DNA of 50,284 nt from a virus, in the IMG/VR virus record IMGVR_UViG_3300046028_002248, positions 1 through 50,284 of that record; one strand, given 5' to 3'. Under the pieces are notes generated by a model. That model was not told where the DNA came from and made no database searches. It saw nothing but the letters and a program-made list of their open reading frames with translations. Shown here piece by piece: positions 6,888 through 15,474 of this stretch. The stretch's first letter is position 1. Every line of letters starts with the position of its first letter. Position numbers and translations under genes: made by a program.

Positions 6888-7706
6888 TTAAGCAACGTAG
6901 TAACGGTGTGCGCCAAAGTTCAGTTTTACCAGAACTTCAGGAGCTTGAACCAATGCAACAGTACCAGCAACTGTAGCTGTAGAAGCCACAACTGTCAGGG
7001 TAGTGCTACCAGTAGTCGTAACAGTCGTAGCGGCTGTTAATGACGAACCAGTAAATTGCAATTGACCATTCACCAAATTAAAGACATCCGTACCGATAGG
7101 CAAAACTTGCCCAACAGTAAGACCCGAAACAACTAACGAAGTGGTACCAGTACCAGAAACGTAAGTAGCTGAAGTGCTAATTTCTGTATCAGGGACTAAA
7201 CCCAAGACACGGAAACCACCACCAGATGTATTGGCGGTAGCCGCTACAACTGCGCCAGCACCGTTACCGGTAGAGGCAGAACCAGTCAAAGTGTTACAGG
7301 CCATGTTCTGACCAACCAAGATGGAAGATGCAGAAGCAATAGTTGTAGAACCCGCAGCAGCTGTAACAGCGCAACGGAACACTTGGTCAGGATCATCAGC
7401 AACAATCGCAGTAATGTCACCAGCAAGCACGTTGCCGGGATAGTACTGAGAAAACTGGCGCTGCTTAGTAGTGGGGTTTGTGTAGTAGCAACCCAAGAAC
7501 ACACCAGTAGTTGTATTGGTTGTGCTCACAGGAACTGTTGCAATTACAGTGTATCCACTAGATGTAGTGACAAAGTCACCATAGTAAATAGCGGTGCCAT
7601 AGTTGTACTGGATGGGGTAATCCCGAGTTGATCCAGCAAAAACTTGACCGCCAATCAGGCTTACGGGTTTAAAACCGTATGGTGCCGAGACAGTAGGGTA
7701 TGCCAT
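6888..7706 (-). CDS. Probable capsid-associated or decoration protein
   Basis: 272 residues beginning MAYPTVSAPYGFKPVSLIGG, with FAGSTRDYPI next, and rich in Thr, Ser, Val and Gly. It ends LVKLNFGAHRYYVA. The N-terminal signature recurs as a gene directly upstream of the major capsid gene in related phages. The long Thr/Val repeats (for example TTVTTTGSTTLTVVAST) suggest a beta-sandwich surface domain. It is probably a head decoration protein; this is inference from position and composition. Confidence 0.75.
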   Translation of the reverse strand: MAYPTVSAPYGFKPVSLIGGQVFAGSTRDYPIQYNYGTAIYYGDFVTTSSGYTVIATVPVSTTNTTTGVFLGCYYTNPTTKQRQFSQYYPGNVLAGDITAIVADDPDQVFRCAVTAAAGSTTIASASSILVGQNMACNTLTGSASTGNGAGAVVAATANTSGGGFRVLGLVPDTEISTSATYVSGTGTTSLVVSGLTVGQVLPIGTDVFNLVNGQLQFTGSSLTAATTVTTTGSTTLTVVASTATVAGTVALVQAPEVLVKLNFGAHRYYVA

Positions 7707-7722
7707 TTAAGACTCCTAAAAA

Positions 7723-8172
7723 TTAAGTACCTTTACCAAAGCTAGACGAGGATTTATTCTCCCTAAAGAGCGGCATTCTCGGGTCGCTTTGACGCATAAG
7801 GCTATTATCTACAGCATCCGTCTGAGCTTGTGTTTGTCTAGCAAAATGATCATTTCGCTGTTGCACAAATTCTTTCGGGGTCTTACAGAGTAACAACCCG
7901 CCAATTTCAACATTGTCTTTATATCGACTTGCTGGATCGGCTAACAGTCTAAATTTTGGTTGCTCTTCTAAAGTAACTGGCTCCCAACCTTCACGCAGTT
8001 TGCTTGAAAGATTACGAGGGTCAGCTGCATTCAAATTAGCAACACGAATCCAACGATAAGAATAGTCCGGGTGCTTGTCGGGTTCAGGTAGAAGTTCGGC
8101 TTGCTGCCACTGTTTAGGACGTTCAGCCATCAATCTATCTTCAAGTTCACGCGGTTTTCTGTTTTCAGCCAT
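7723..8172 (-). CDS. Conserved head-operon protein of unknown function
   Basis: 149 residues. The core YSYRWIRVANLNAADPRNLS and LREGWEPVTLEEQPKF is a recurrent signature in genes between scaffold and capsid in podoviruses. The C-terminal third is Gln/Arg/Asp-rich and probably disordered (QTQAQTDAVDNSLMRQ, then SSSSFGKGT). No enzymatic motif. The gene is two bases from the scaffold gene. It may be an assembly factor or minor capsid protein; the role is not known. Confidence 0.72.
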   Translation of the reverse strand: MAENRKPRELEDRLMAERPKQWQQAELLPEPDKHPDYSYRWIRVANLNAADPRNLSSKLREGWEPVTLEEQPKFRLLADPASRYKDNVEIGGLLLCKTPKEFVQQRNDHFARQTQAQTDAVDNSLMRQSDPRMPLFRENKSSSSFGKGT

Positions 8173-8174
8173 TT

Positions 8175-9104
8175 TCAGGCCTCCATTTCAAGTTTCGCCT
8201 TGGCATATTGCTCGGGCGTTAAATTTAATTTTTTAGCCAAGTTCAATTCAGATGGATTCAAACGAACCCTCTTAGGTGACGTTGACCTTGTAGCCGGTGC
8301 TACCACCGAGCTTTTGCGCACTGGGCGACTTTCTTGTTCCGCTTCTTCCTCAAATTTCTCTGGGAAACGCTTGCGGATGGTTGCGTCTATCCTGCGGTAA
8401 TACTCTTGTGATGAAATTGCAACACCTTCTCTCTTTAACCTTTCATGCAGGCCAAGAGCTAAACTTGTCATCTCTTCATCTTCTCCAAACCAAGGGTTTT
8501 CCGATTGCCATGCTTGCGCACTTGGGTCTGGACGAACCTGTTGGACTGGTTGTGATTGCATTTGTACAGGAGTTTCTTGCTCTTGTAAAGGCTGTGGCCT
8601 AAAGTTTTTAACTTTTTCCACTTTTAGGGTTGCTTGGGTAAGACGCTCTTGCGCTTCCATCACCTTATCAGTATCACCAGAGTCATATGCTTCACGATAC
8701 GCGCGCTTGGCCTCATTCATCTCCATCTCAACAGCTTTCTGAACTGTAGCTAGTACGTTTTTCTCGCTGTTATTTAGGTTTGACTTCAGGCGCTTGTTCT
8801 CTTCCATCACCCGCTGGGCAAATGAGACAGCCTCTTGCTGCTCTCGCAAAGCGTTCTCTTTCTCACGGCGTTCATCGTGAGCCAGCTTCTTCATCTGAAT
8901 CAGCTTTTTCTTAACCTTGCTAGAGTAATCTTCAAGCTCATCGTTATAAAGCTCTTCCTTTACTTTCTCCGGCAGAGGATCCTTATTACGGTCTTCCTCT
9001 GGCGTGTTGTCTTCTACGTCAATGATGATTTGCTCATCAGTTTGATCGTCTTCGGTAGTGACTTTGATGTCATCCTTTTCATCGGGGAATTTAAATTCAC
9101 TCAT
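8175..9104 (-). CDS. Scaffolding protein
   Basis: 309 residues, very acidic in the first 60 residues, then a long charged coiled coil (about residues 65-165, including MKKLAHDERREKENALREQ), a Gln/Pro-rich linker (165-195), and a basic C-terminal region with a small helix pair (NPSELNLAKKLNLTPEQYAK). This acidic-coil-basic-tail layout and the LTPEQYAK ending are typical of phage scaffolds, where the C terminus contacts the capsid protein. It lies between the portal and capsid genes in the expected place. Assignment rests on architecture and order. Confidence 0.85.
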   Translation of the reverse strand: MSEFKFPDEKDDIKVTTEDDQTDEQIIIDVEDNTPEEDRNKDPLPEKVKEELYNDELEDYSSKVKKKLIQMKKLAHDERREKENALREQQEAVSFAQRVMEENKRLKSNLNNSEKNVLATVQKAVEMEMNEAKRAYREAYDSGDTDKVMEAQERLTQATLKVEKVKNFRPQPLQEQETPVQMQSQPVQQVRPDPSAQAWQSENPWFGEDEEMTSLALGLHERLKREGVAISSQEYYRRIDATIRKRFPEKFEEEAEQESRPVRKSSVVAPATRSTSPKRVRLNPSELNLAKKLNLTPEQYAKAKLEMEA

Positions 9105-9112
9105 GTCGTTCC

Positions 9113-9535
9113 TTACTTTCTGCGGATACCGCGAGGATCGTCTACTACTCCCTCAACAGAATCGTCATTAATCACACGGAATTCCTTACCGTGAATGACC
9201 AGTCGCGTTCCTGAGTTGGGTCTAATCAAGATAAAGTCACCCTTCTTGCAATACGGGCCTGATGGGAATCGGCTTTCGTCTTTATAACAATCTGGGCCCA
9301 TGTCTACTACAAACAACACAGTAGTCAAGGTTTCCTCAATCATGAGAGTTTCTTCCGCTTTTACGAGTCCGGACTCTCCATATTCCTTCTCTATCTCCGG
9401 GATAGCACAAAGGATTCTGTAACCAGATGGGCGGGGAAGTTGTTTAGCCTTCTCCTCTGGCTTTGTGTTCAAGATCTTGGATAAATCCACTGCCTTGGTA
9501 ATGTCGAGATTTGAAATCTCATTCGTCATCGTCAT
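9113..9535 (-). CDS. GroES-like co-chaperonin
   Basis: 140 residues. After a 35-residue polar extension, the GroES-type barrel is recognisable: RPSGYRILCAIPEIEKEYG (the family's P-x-x-x-R-I-L opening), a mobile-loop region around ETLMIEETLTT, VLFVVDMGPDCY (the V-V-x-V-G-x-G position), then PSGPYCKKGDFILIRPNSG and HGKEFRVINDDSVEGVV. Phage GroES homologues such as T4 gp31 partner host GroEL in capsid folding, consistent with the gene's place between portal and scaffold. The ATG at 9535 is preferred to a TTG at 9544. Confidence 0.85.
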   Translation of the reverse strand: MTMTNEISNLDITKAVDLSKILNTKPEEKAKQLPRPSGYRILCAIPEIEKEYGESGLVKAEETLMIEETLTTVLFVVDMGPDCYKDESRFPSGPYCKKGDFILIRPNSGTRLVIHGKEFRVINDDSVEGVVDDPRGIRRK

Positions 9536-9719
9536 CGTTAACAACTCTTTCCTGTAGGTCTATGATGTATAAACGTGCAGTGAGTAGACCTTTAACCTCT
9601 CCGCACATCTTCTTGTACTCCGCATAATCATCAGCCTTGCCATCAGCTATTGACATTTGGAGTTGGGATACTTTGTCATCTATCTTTGAAGCTAGAAGTT
9701 TTAGATACTTGTCGATCAT
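9519..9719 (-). CDS. Small coiled-coil protein between portal and GroES genes
   Basis: 66 residues, all helical by appearance: MIDKYLKLLASKIDDKVSQL, then a turn at ADGKADD and the helix EYKKMCGEVKGLLTARLYI, ending in an acidic DDDDE tail. The ATG overlaps the portal stop (ATGA) and the end overlaps the co-chaperonin start, so it belongs to the head operon. Small helical genes next to portals occur widely in podoviruses; no function is known to me. Confidence 0.72.
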   Translation of the reverse strand: MIDKYLKLLASKIDDKVSQLQMSIADGKADDYAEYKKMCGEVKGLLTARLYIIDLQERVVNDDDDE

Positions 9720-12142
9720 CTGTTGTTCCTCATCATGTCAGCCAAGAGTTTGTTCTTCTCTGATTGGGCGTCTTGAGCCAGTTCCATCTGATCTTTCTGT
9801 ACAGTCGCCTGAATCCGCGCCATATCAATCTCCTTCTGGGTCATGATCCGCTCGCGTTCAATCTGCTGTTGTGACTGCTTAAGCTGGGCGTCAGTCGCAT
9901 CTTTCTGAACCTTACGCTGTGCCTCTTGTCCCTTAATCTGCAATTCAGCCTGCTGGATTTGGATAAGAGGATCTTGTGCCAACTGCTGGGCTTGCTCTTG
10001 CTGGGCCTGCGCTTGGTTGGCCTGTAACAACTGGACACTTGCCTGTGCAACCAGTTGAGACAACTGAACTTCTACATCATCAGGCAACTGCTTGTTAGGC
10101 GCTGGGAGCGGCACACCCATTTGTTTCTCAATCATTGTTCTATAGTAGAAGCCTAAGTGTTCCGCAATGTGAGCCTGCAATGCAGCCATGATCTGGTTGG
10201 CCTGTGGGCTCTGGCCTATCGTCTTCATTATCACGGGGTCCTGCATGAACGTCTGGTGCACAGCAATGTGAGCTTGTTGGTCTTGAGTGATAAATGCTTT
10301 CAATGGTTCTCCCTTCAATACAGCCATGTTCTCGCTGATAGGATCTTTTGGCATCTCATCATCAGGCAACGGCACCAACTTATCAGCGTGTTTAACTCCC
10401 AACACATCCAACATCTGGCGGTGTAATTGAGGTAAGTTGTAAATCTGAGGAGCTTGCTGGGACAGCTGAATCACAGCTTGATACTGGACAATCTTCTGGG
10501 CCATCGTGGCCGCATTAGGATCGCTCACAGGAATAACATCAACTAAGTCGTAATCAGACTTCTTGGCTTTGCGGGTTCCTTCTTCAGGCTCGTAAGAGTA
10601 TTCATCGGGAGTAAAGTCGCGGATGATATCTCTGAGAAGTGCCAGCTCTTGCTTAAACGAATAGTGAATACGCGCCTGAACAGCTGTCATCACTTTAAGC
10701 GAACGCTCAAGGATGGCCAGTGTCGTTCCCACTGGAGAGTTAGCAGACATATCAGCCACTTGGATGTCAGCGGCAGACGCAAACTTACGGCCTTCGTCAA
10801 CAATCTTGTCTAGCAAAGAAGCCAATACCTGTGATGGCTCCTTATAAGGCAACGCCATGATATTGTCGGCAATAGTCCCGCTTGGTACGTCAACATCGCG
10901 CCACTCAGCTGGGCCAATCGGTGTATCGTCACCTTTAACCCGTAGGCCGCGAGTCTTAAATCCACCGGGCAAGTTGGCCAGAGTCCCTGCGTCCACCAGC
11001 TGTCTCAGAATAGACGTACCAGACTTGGCAAATGCTCCGACTAAGTGAATCAGACCAAAACAATAGAATCCAAAGCCGGGCACATAACCATAGTGAACGT
11101 AGTGCTGGCGCTTTGTGTGTAACTTATCGCCTTGCTTCCAGTTCCTGCGGATAGCCAGACACTTCATGCTTCCATGTTCAATGGTCACGATGTAAGGTAG
11201 GGCAATACCCGTGGGTTCTCCGTCTTTATCTTTGTGCTCGTAACCTGGGATGTCCAGATCTACGTTAATCTCAAGAAGTTTATAGCGGTCGTCCGACAAA
11301 GCGCGGAATCCCATCTTCTCGGCAATCTTTTTCTCCACTTCATCCAACATATTATTGGGTTCACCCAAGTCAATGTCAGCATAAAAGCCCGCAACCTGTA
11401 GTTTTCTCAGCTCATTCTCAGTCTTACGCATAACGTGCGTAACACGGGGGGATGTCTGGATATTAGACGCTCCATAAGGCACAACCAAATCTTCAGCCGG
11501 CACAAAAATAGACGTTTGCCTGTCGAAATTTGGGTCAAAGTACACTTTCTTAAAAGCATTACCAGACAATCCCAGTCCCCAGACCATCCTTTCGTGCTCT
11601 GGACGGAACTCAGTCATCACATCAGTCAACTGATAGTTCATATCGTCTTGAACACGGGTCGCAGCGTCTTTTTTCTCGGGGGTTTCTTTGCCGATAATCT
11701 GGGTCTTCACAGGCCCAGCGGCAGGGAAGGTGCTCATCATGATCTCGGCTTGGAATTTCACCAAAGCTTCTGACAATAACGGGTGATAAACCCCGCAAGC
11801 ACCAATCCAAGGGTCAGCTCTCTCTTCGATCTTCATCCCTAAGAGCTCTAAACCGTCTACATACGTCTGCATCCAGTCTTTTCTTGAGTTAATGTCATCG
11901 TCATAGTCACTAACAAGGTCAGTCACTATCCCAGTCACCACTGAATCATCAAGAATTTCAACTAAGTTAGCGTCAAAATCCTCATCATCTTCGCCGCCAA
12001 TCTGAATTTCCACACCATCCATGTTAATTGTTACCTCTTCAGGGTCAACAATCTCGATCTCAATACCTTGATCGTCTTCTGTTTCAGGCATTAGGGACTC
12101 AATACCCTCTGGTGCGGCGTAAAGTGATTTTTCAATGGACAT
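9716..12142 (-). CDS. Portal protein
   Basis: 808 residues, similar in size to P22-class portals. An acidic N-terminal arm (about 1-70) is followed by DINSRKDWMQTYVDGLELLG and RADPWIGACGVYHPLLSEAL, the opening of this portal family, and a conserved MSTFPAAGPVKTQI. The central region has GLSGNAFKKVYFDP. The C-terminal 150 residues are Gln/Ala-rich coiled coil (for example QANQAQAQQEQAQQLAQDP), which may form a barrel-like extension. It sits directly after terL and before the scaffold gene, as expected. Confidence 0.9.
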   Translation of the reverse strand: MSIEKSLYAAPEGIESLMPETEDDQGIEIEIVDPEEVTINMDGVEIQIGGEDDEDFDANLVEILDDSVVTGIVTDLVSDYDDDINSRKDWMQTYVDGLELLGMKIEERADPWIGACGVYHPLLSEALVKFQAEIMMSTFPAAGPVKTQIIGKETPEKKDAATRVQDDMNYQLTDVMTEFRPEHERMVWGLGLSGNAFKKVYFDPNFDRQTSIFVPAEDLVVPYGASNIQTSPRVTHVMRKTENELRKLQVAGFYADIDLGEPNNMLDEVEKKIAEKMGFRALSDDRYKLLEINVDLDIPGYEHKDKDGEPTGIALPYIVTIEHGSMKCLAIRRNWKQGDKLHTKRQHYVHYGYVPGFGFYCFGLIHLVGAFAKSGTSILRQLVDAGTLANLPGGFKTRGLRVKGDDTPIGPAEWRDVDVPSGTIADNIMALPYKEPSQVLASLLDKIVDEGRKFASAADIQVADMSANSPVGTTLAILERSLKVMTAVQARIHYSFKQELALLRDIIRDFTPDEYSYEPEEGTRKAKKSDYDLVDVIPVSDPNAATMAQKIVQYQAVIQLSQQAPQIYNLPQLHRQMLDVLGVKHADKLVPLPDDEMPKDPISENMAVLKGEPLKAFITQDQQAHIAVHQTFMQDPVIMKTIGQSPQANQIMAALQAHIAEHLGFYYRTMIEKQMGVPLPAPNKQLPDDVEVQLSQLVAQASVQLLQANQAQAQQEQAQQLAQDPLIQIQQAELQIKGQEAQRKVQKDATDAQLKQSQQQIERERIMTQKEIDMARIQATVQKDQMELAQDAQSEKNKLLADMMRNNR

Positions 12143-12150
12143 ATTTATCC

Positions 12151-13734
12151 TTAGTAGTAAGAAACCTTGCGTCTAAACGAGCGAACTTCGTCCTCTTCGT
12201 CAGTCTGCAAGCGTATAAACCCGCCTTTTCTGAACCTTATCAGAGCCTGTGTAGATGAGTCAACCAAGTCATCATGGTCAGAGTTTGGAAACGCAGCCAT
12301 CTCTTCCATCAACTCATCAGCCCAGCGCGTAGCCGGCGCCCAAACTTTACCACTGGCAAACAAATCAGATACAGAATTGATCCTCACCATCTTATCATTA
12401 CCCCTAGATGGCGTAAACTCCTGTACAGGTATCCCCATCGCCCGTAATTCATAAATCAATGGCGCTCCTGAAGCCTTGGCCTCAACAATAAACGCATCTG
12501 GTTCCCACTCTTTATAGTGGTTAAACGCCTTCTCTTTAAGTTCAGGGAACTCCATCCTCTTCTTAAACGCATCTAACAAAATAATATTCGCATCATTCTG
12601 GTTCTCATTCAAATAGAACACCCCCCAAGTTGTACACGCCGAGTAATCTGACCTTTCGTTCTTCGTAAACGCCGTATCCCAAGACTGGATCACAAACTCA
12701 CACTTAGGCGGGTCTTCTTCTTTCCACTCTTTCCACCACTCCCTCTTAACGATAGCACCCTGCTCACTCGTGGGGCTTTGTTGATATTGCGCGTTCCACT
12801 TAGACGCAGGCAGTTCGGACTGTAGGGCTTCAAGTTCTTCTAAGCTCCAGAACTCTGGCCACAGGGGTTTACCGCTTGGTAATATCGCAGGGAAGTCAAT
12901 CACCTCCCAGTCGTCATTACCGTCTTTCTCTATAGAGGACTGAAGGATCCTTCCCGTCAAATCCCTCTTAGCCCAGCGCGTCATCACGACAATGATCGCT
13001 CCTCCAGGCTGGAGTCGTTGCCTTGGCCCAGAGGTGTACCACTCGTAGACTTTATCAAAGACAGATGGATCACCAGAGGCCAAGGCAGCTTCTTGTTCTG
13101 AGTGGGGGTCGTCAATGATCAGTAGATCAGCACCCTTACCAGTCACCGTACCTCCGACACCAATCGCAAAGTATTCCCCGTTCTTATTCGTAGACCAACG
13201 GCCGGCCGCTTTGCTGTCTGACCTCAGATTAACATTGGGGAATATCTTAGAGAACGGCTCACTGGCCACTAAGTTCCTGACCTTACGTCCAAAACCTACG
13301 GCGAGCTCCGCAGTGTTCGAGCACTGGATAATCTTCTTACTAGGGTCCCGTCCTAAGAACCAAGCCGGCAACATATACGAGGCGAACTCAGACTTTGTAT
13401 GCCGTGGTGGCATATTGATGATCAGTCTCTTTATCTTCCCAGTCGCGATCTCTTCGAACTTCCTAGCCATTACCTTGTGATGCCGCCCGTCAATAAATCC
13501 CGGCCACATCGCATGGGCAAACTTAATGAAATCATCAAAGGCCTCTTCTCTTTGTTGGCTGGCTTCTAATGCATCTAAGTCGTCAAGGTAAGAGGCTTGT
13601 TCGTTAGAAGGCATCTTAAAGAAAGTCTCAGCAGCTTCCTCGGCTTCTTCTCTCGGGAGGTTCAAAGCAAACATCACCCTCCTGACAAACAAGTCAATCT
13701 CTTCTTGCTTCTCCAGTTGTTGCTTTTTGTTCAA
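12151..13734 (-). CDS. terL: Terminase large subunit
   Basis: 527 residues with all expected parts: an ATPase with Walker A-like PPRHTKS (109-115) and Walker B LLIIDDP (204-210), a coupling motif near MTRW (251-254), and an RNase H-type nuclease with SWDTAF (D353), FIVEAK (E418) and HDDLVDS (487-493). It cuts and pumps DNA into the prohead. Translation appears to start at a TTG that overlaps the TGA of the LexA-like gene (TTGA), giving tight coupling; no closer ATG fits before residue 21. Confidence 0.95.
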   Translation of the reverse strand: MNKKQQLEKQEEIDLFVRRVMFALNLPREEAEEAAETFFKMPSNEQASYLDDLDALEASQQREEAFDDFIKFAHAMWPGFIDGRHHKVMARKFEEIATGKIKRLIINMPPRHTKSEFASYMLPAWFLGRDPSKKIIQCSNTAELAVGFGRKVRNLVASEPFSKIFPNVNLRSDSKAAGRWSTNKNGEYFAIGVGGTVTGKGADLLIIDDPHSEQEAALASGDPSVFDKVYEWYTSGPRQRLQPGGAIIVVMTRWAKRDLTGRILQSSIEKDGNDDWEVIDFPAILPSGKPLWPEFWSLEELEALQSELPASKWNAQYQQSPTSEQGAIVKREWWKEWKEEDPPKCEFVIQSWDTAFTKNERSDYSACTTWGVFYLNENQNDANIILLDAFKKRMEFPELKEKAFNHYKEWEPDAFIVEAKASGAPLIYELRAMGIPVQEFTPSRGNDKMVRINSVSDLFASGKVWAPATRWADELMEEMAAFPNSDHDDLVDSSTQALIRFRKGGFIRLQTDEEDEVRSFRRKVSYY

Positions 13735-14012
13735 GGAAGGTTCCTCAATCTTAAATAACTCGGCCTAACACTCCGAGCAGAATTCTTCGCCCGCCGGCAT
13801 ATCCCCAACTCACAAAGCTTCTTCACCACTCTATGAACATTCCCCCGCCCCCTATCCCCAGTATGAAACATGATGTCATCTATAGAAGGCCCATATCCAA
13901 AGTTCCTCCAATACTCATCTATCACAAGAAATACAGTCCTCTGCTTCTCAGTCATACACGCCCCTATACACGCTTCATACGTCTGTTTAATCGGCTCTTT
14001 ATTTAATCTCAT
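13731..14012 (-). CDS. LexA N-terminal-like winged-helix DNA-binding protein
   Basis: 93 residues. From residue 20, MTEKQRTVFLVIDEYWRNFG aligns by eye with the start of LexA (x-T-x-R-Q-x-x-V), followed by YGPSIDDIMFHTGDRGRGN (LexA G-x-x-P-S/T-x-x-E-I), the recognition-helix region VHRVVKKLCELGI, and the RSVRP ending. The LexA peptidase half is absent. It lies between terS and terL, 22 bases downstream of a perfect 20-base palindrome (14034-14053), so autoregulation is plausible. An ATG at 13955 would give only the wing-helix part. A packaging-linked regulator or accessory terminase role is inference. Confidence 0.75.
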   Translation of the reverse strand: MRLNKEPIKQTYEACIGACMTEKQRTVFLVIDEYWRNFGYGPSIDDIMFHTGDRGRGNVHRVVKKLCELGICRRAKNSARSVRPSYLRLRNLP

Positions 14013-14033
14013 TGTAAGTTTTCGTTAAGCTTC

Positions 14034-14053
14034 ACATTAACAGCTGTTAATGT
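14034..14053. promoter_or_regulatory. Palindrome copy 2 (ACATTAACA-GC-TGTTAATGT), upstream of LexA-like gene
   Basis: Fully palindromic 20 bases in the 91-base gap between terS and the LexA-like gene, ending 22 bases before that gene's start codon and directly beyond the hairpin/U-tract that follows terS. Best candidate for an operator because of its place. Confidence 0.8.
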
Positions 14054-14103
14054 CAGAAAAATATACCCCCCACCACTTTCTATAGGAAAACACATAGGGG
14101 GGG
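14053..14103 (-). terminator. Probable terminator or attenuator after terS
   Basis: On the minus strand a C-run (14097-14103) directly after the terS stop pairs with a G-run (14066-14071), with an inner TTTCC/GGAAA-type pairing, and is followed by TATATTTTT. It would end or attenuate transcription between terS and the LexA-like/terL genes. The loop is long (25 bases), so efficiency is uncertain. Confidence 0.6.
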
Positions 14104-14856
14104 TCATTCCTTATCAAAGTCCAATACTTGGTCTGGGGATTTTTGTACACCCCCACCCTCGTTTTTATTTGGTGATTGGATGTCAGAACCTAACGATTGA
14201 ATGTCAGAAACAGTATGTATATGTCCACCCATGTGCACACCGCCCGCAGGCGCGCCCACCCCTGCCGTGGGTGCGTCCACAGACCCATCAGCAAGGCCGT
14301 CACCCCGAATTTCCTGCAGCAATGTGAGCCCATCGTCCTGCTTGGCCATCACATCGGTCACCTTACCCAGTCGTTCAAGTAGTCTGGTTCGTATATCCGA
14401 GCTCTTGTGTACTACGACACTCTCCTTGCGTTCTAGGAAAGCTCCGACCTCGAATAGGTTACCGATTAACTGTAGTGCCTTCATGCGTTGTGCAGGTGGG
14501 AAGTCCTCATCAAGTGAGTGCTGGACAAGTTGTTGCACCAGTAATGCCTTCAGCTGTACAGGGGTTCGATGTTTCTCTGCCTCTAAAGCCAGTTGGTAGG
14601 CCTCGACCTCACGGGCAATCCGAGGGTCACGCATTAACTTATAAGGTTCTGTATTGATTGTGGCCTTGCTTGGCTTGGCCTTATGGCTGACCCTATATGC
14701 TTGAGCCTTACTCTGACCCAATGCAATAGCACGGGCGAATTCTCTTTGCTTACTGGTGATCTTGGGTGTCTTACCCTCACTTGAGCTCAGTAGAGTCTCT
14801 ATCGGAATGGTATCCAGACCTTCCTTGATCTGCGCGCGAGTTAGTTTTTGTGGCAT
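14104..14856 (-). CDS. terS: Terminase small subunit
   Basis: 250 residues. The DNA-binding part reads ITSKQREFARAIALGQSKAQ then AYRVSHKAK and ATINTEPYKLMRDPRIAREV, the helix-turn-helix pattern of small terminases (T-x-K-Q-x-x-F ... A-Y-R ... L-x-x-x-P-x-I). A helical oligomerisation part follows (about 100-185). The C-terminal 60 residues are Gly/Ser/Asp-rich and repetitive (DIQSLGSDIQSP), probably disordered. It recognises the packaging site and loads TerL. First gene of the late leftward block next to the divergent hub at 14.86-15.07 kb. Confidence 0.85.
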   Translation of the reverse strand: MPQKLTRAQIKEGLDTIPIETLLSSSEGKTPKITSKQREFARAIALGQSKAQAYRVSHKAKPSKATINTEPYKLMRDPRIAREVEAYQLALEAEKHRTPVQLKALLVQQLVQHSLDEDFPPAQRMKALQLIGNLFEVGAFLERKESVVVHKSSDIRTRLLERLGKVTDVMAKQDDGLTLLQEIRGDGLADGSVDAPTAGVGAPAGGVHMGGHIHTVSDIQSLGSDIQSPNKNEGGGVQKSPDQVLDFDKE

Positions 14857-14972
14857 GGTGTTTTCATGGGTATGAAATAAGAATCCCGAACATAGCAGAC
14901 CTTACTGGTCTTTGCAAACCAACACGGCCTACGAGCTCCATCACGCGATGTTTGTCCAGCACCTAAAAATAA

Positions 14973-15003
14973 TTTATAAAAACATGAAAAAAAGTATTGA
15001 CAA
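14973..15003 (-). promoter_or_regulatory. Possible leftward promoter for the packaging operon
   Basis: On the minus strand, TTGTCA (14998-15003) and TATAAA (14973-14978) are separated by 19 bases; a shifted -10 gives 17. The spacer contains TTCATGT. It overlaps the -35 of the rightward early promoter, so the two compete for polymerase. A leader of about 110 bases with a small AGACC/GGTCT hairpin (14897-14911) precedes terS. Confidence 0.5.
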
Positions 15004-15025
15004 TGCAGCACATGAATAATGTAAT
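14997..15025 (+). promoter_or_regulatory. Strong rightward early promoter
   Basis: Consensus TTGACA (14997-15002), a 17-base spacer and TGTAAT (15020-15025). It feeds the operon starting at 15068, which has an AAGGAG ribosome-binding site. The -10 is enclosed by an inverted repeat (next entry). Confidence 0.8.
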
Positions 15026-15038
15026 AGCGATTCATGTG
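15009..15038. promoter_or_regulatory. Dyad operator around the early promoter -10
   Basis: CACATGAAT (15009-15017) and ATTCATGTG (15030-15038) are perfect inverted 9-bp arms with 12 bases between, so the arm centres are 21 bases (two helical turns) apart and flank the -10. A third ACATGAA lies at 14982-14988 within the leftward promoter. This is a classic repressor-site layout. Confidence 0.75.
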
Positions 15039-15067
15039 TTAGTTTATTAAGTTTAAGGAGTTAGTTA

Positions 15068-15472
15068 ATGAAGCCCCTCTACCTTATTGCTTGCAGTAAC
15101 AAGAAGCTAGACCGCCCTGCACAGGCGCGTGATCTCTACCAAGGACAAGCCTTCAAGTTTGCTATGCGAGTAGCAGACCGCGCGAATGCTGAAGTATGGA
15201 TACTCTCTGCCGAGCATGGTCTTCTGCGCCCCGAAGAAGTGATCGCGCCCTATGACCGCGCCCTCTGCAATATGACAAAGAAAGAACGCGCCAACTGGAC
15301 GCGCCTGACCAAAGCATTACTCAAGACAGTCAATGCACAAGACCGCGAGATCACAGTCCTTGCAGGAGCTCACTACGCGACCGCAGTCGAAGGTTTCCCC
15401 AATGTCCGATTACCTCTCAAGGGTCTAGGTATCGGTCAACAGTTACAGACCCTCAAACAATTAGGAGAGTAA
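15068..15472 (+). CDS. DUF6884-like protein, first gene of early operon
   Basis: 134 residues. KPLYLIACSNKKLDRPAQAR, DLYQGQAFKFAM, VWILSAEHGLLRPEEVIAPY and the EREITVLAG-like strand (REITVLAGAHY) give the alternating strand/helix pattern with a conserved ACS-x-x-K start and LSAxxGL core that I associate with DUF6884. The fold may be Rossmann-like with the Cys/Ser loop as an active or binding site; no reaction is established. As the first gene behind the strongest promoter it may act early on host functions (inference). Confidence 0.75.
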   Translation: MKPLYLIACSNKKLDRPAQARDLYQGQAFKFAMRVADRANAEVWILSAEHGLLRPEEVIAPYDRALCNMTKKERANWTRLTKALLKTVNAQDREITVLAGAHYATAVEGFPNVRLPLKGLGIGQQLQTLKQLGE

Positions 15473-15474
15473 GA

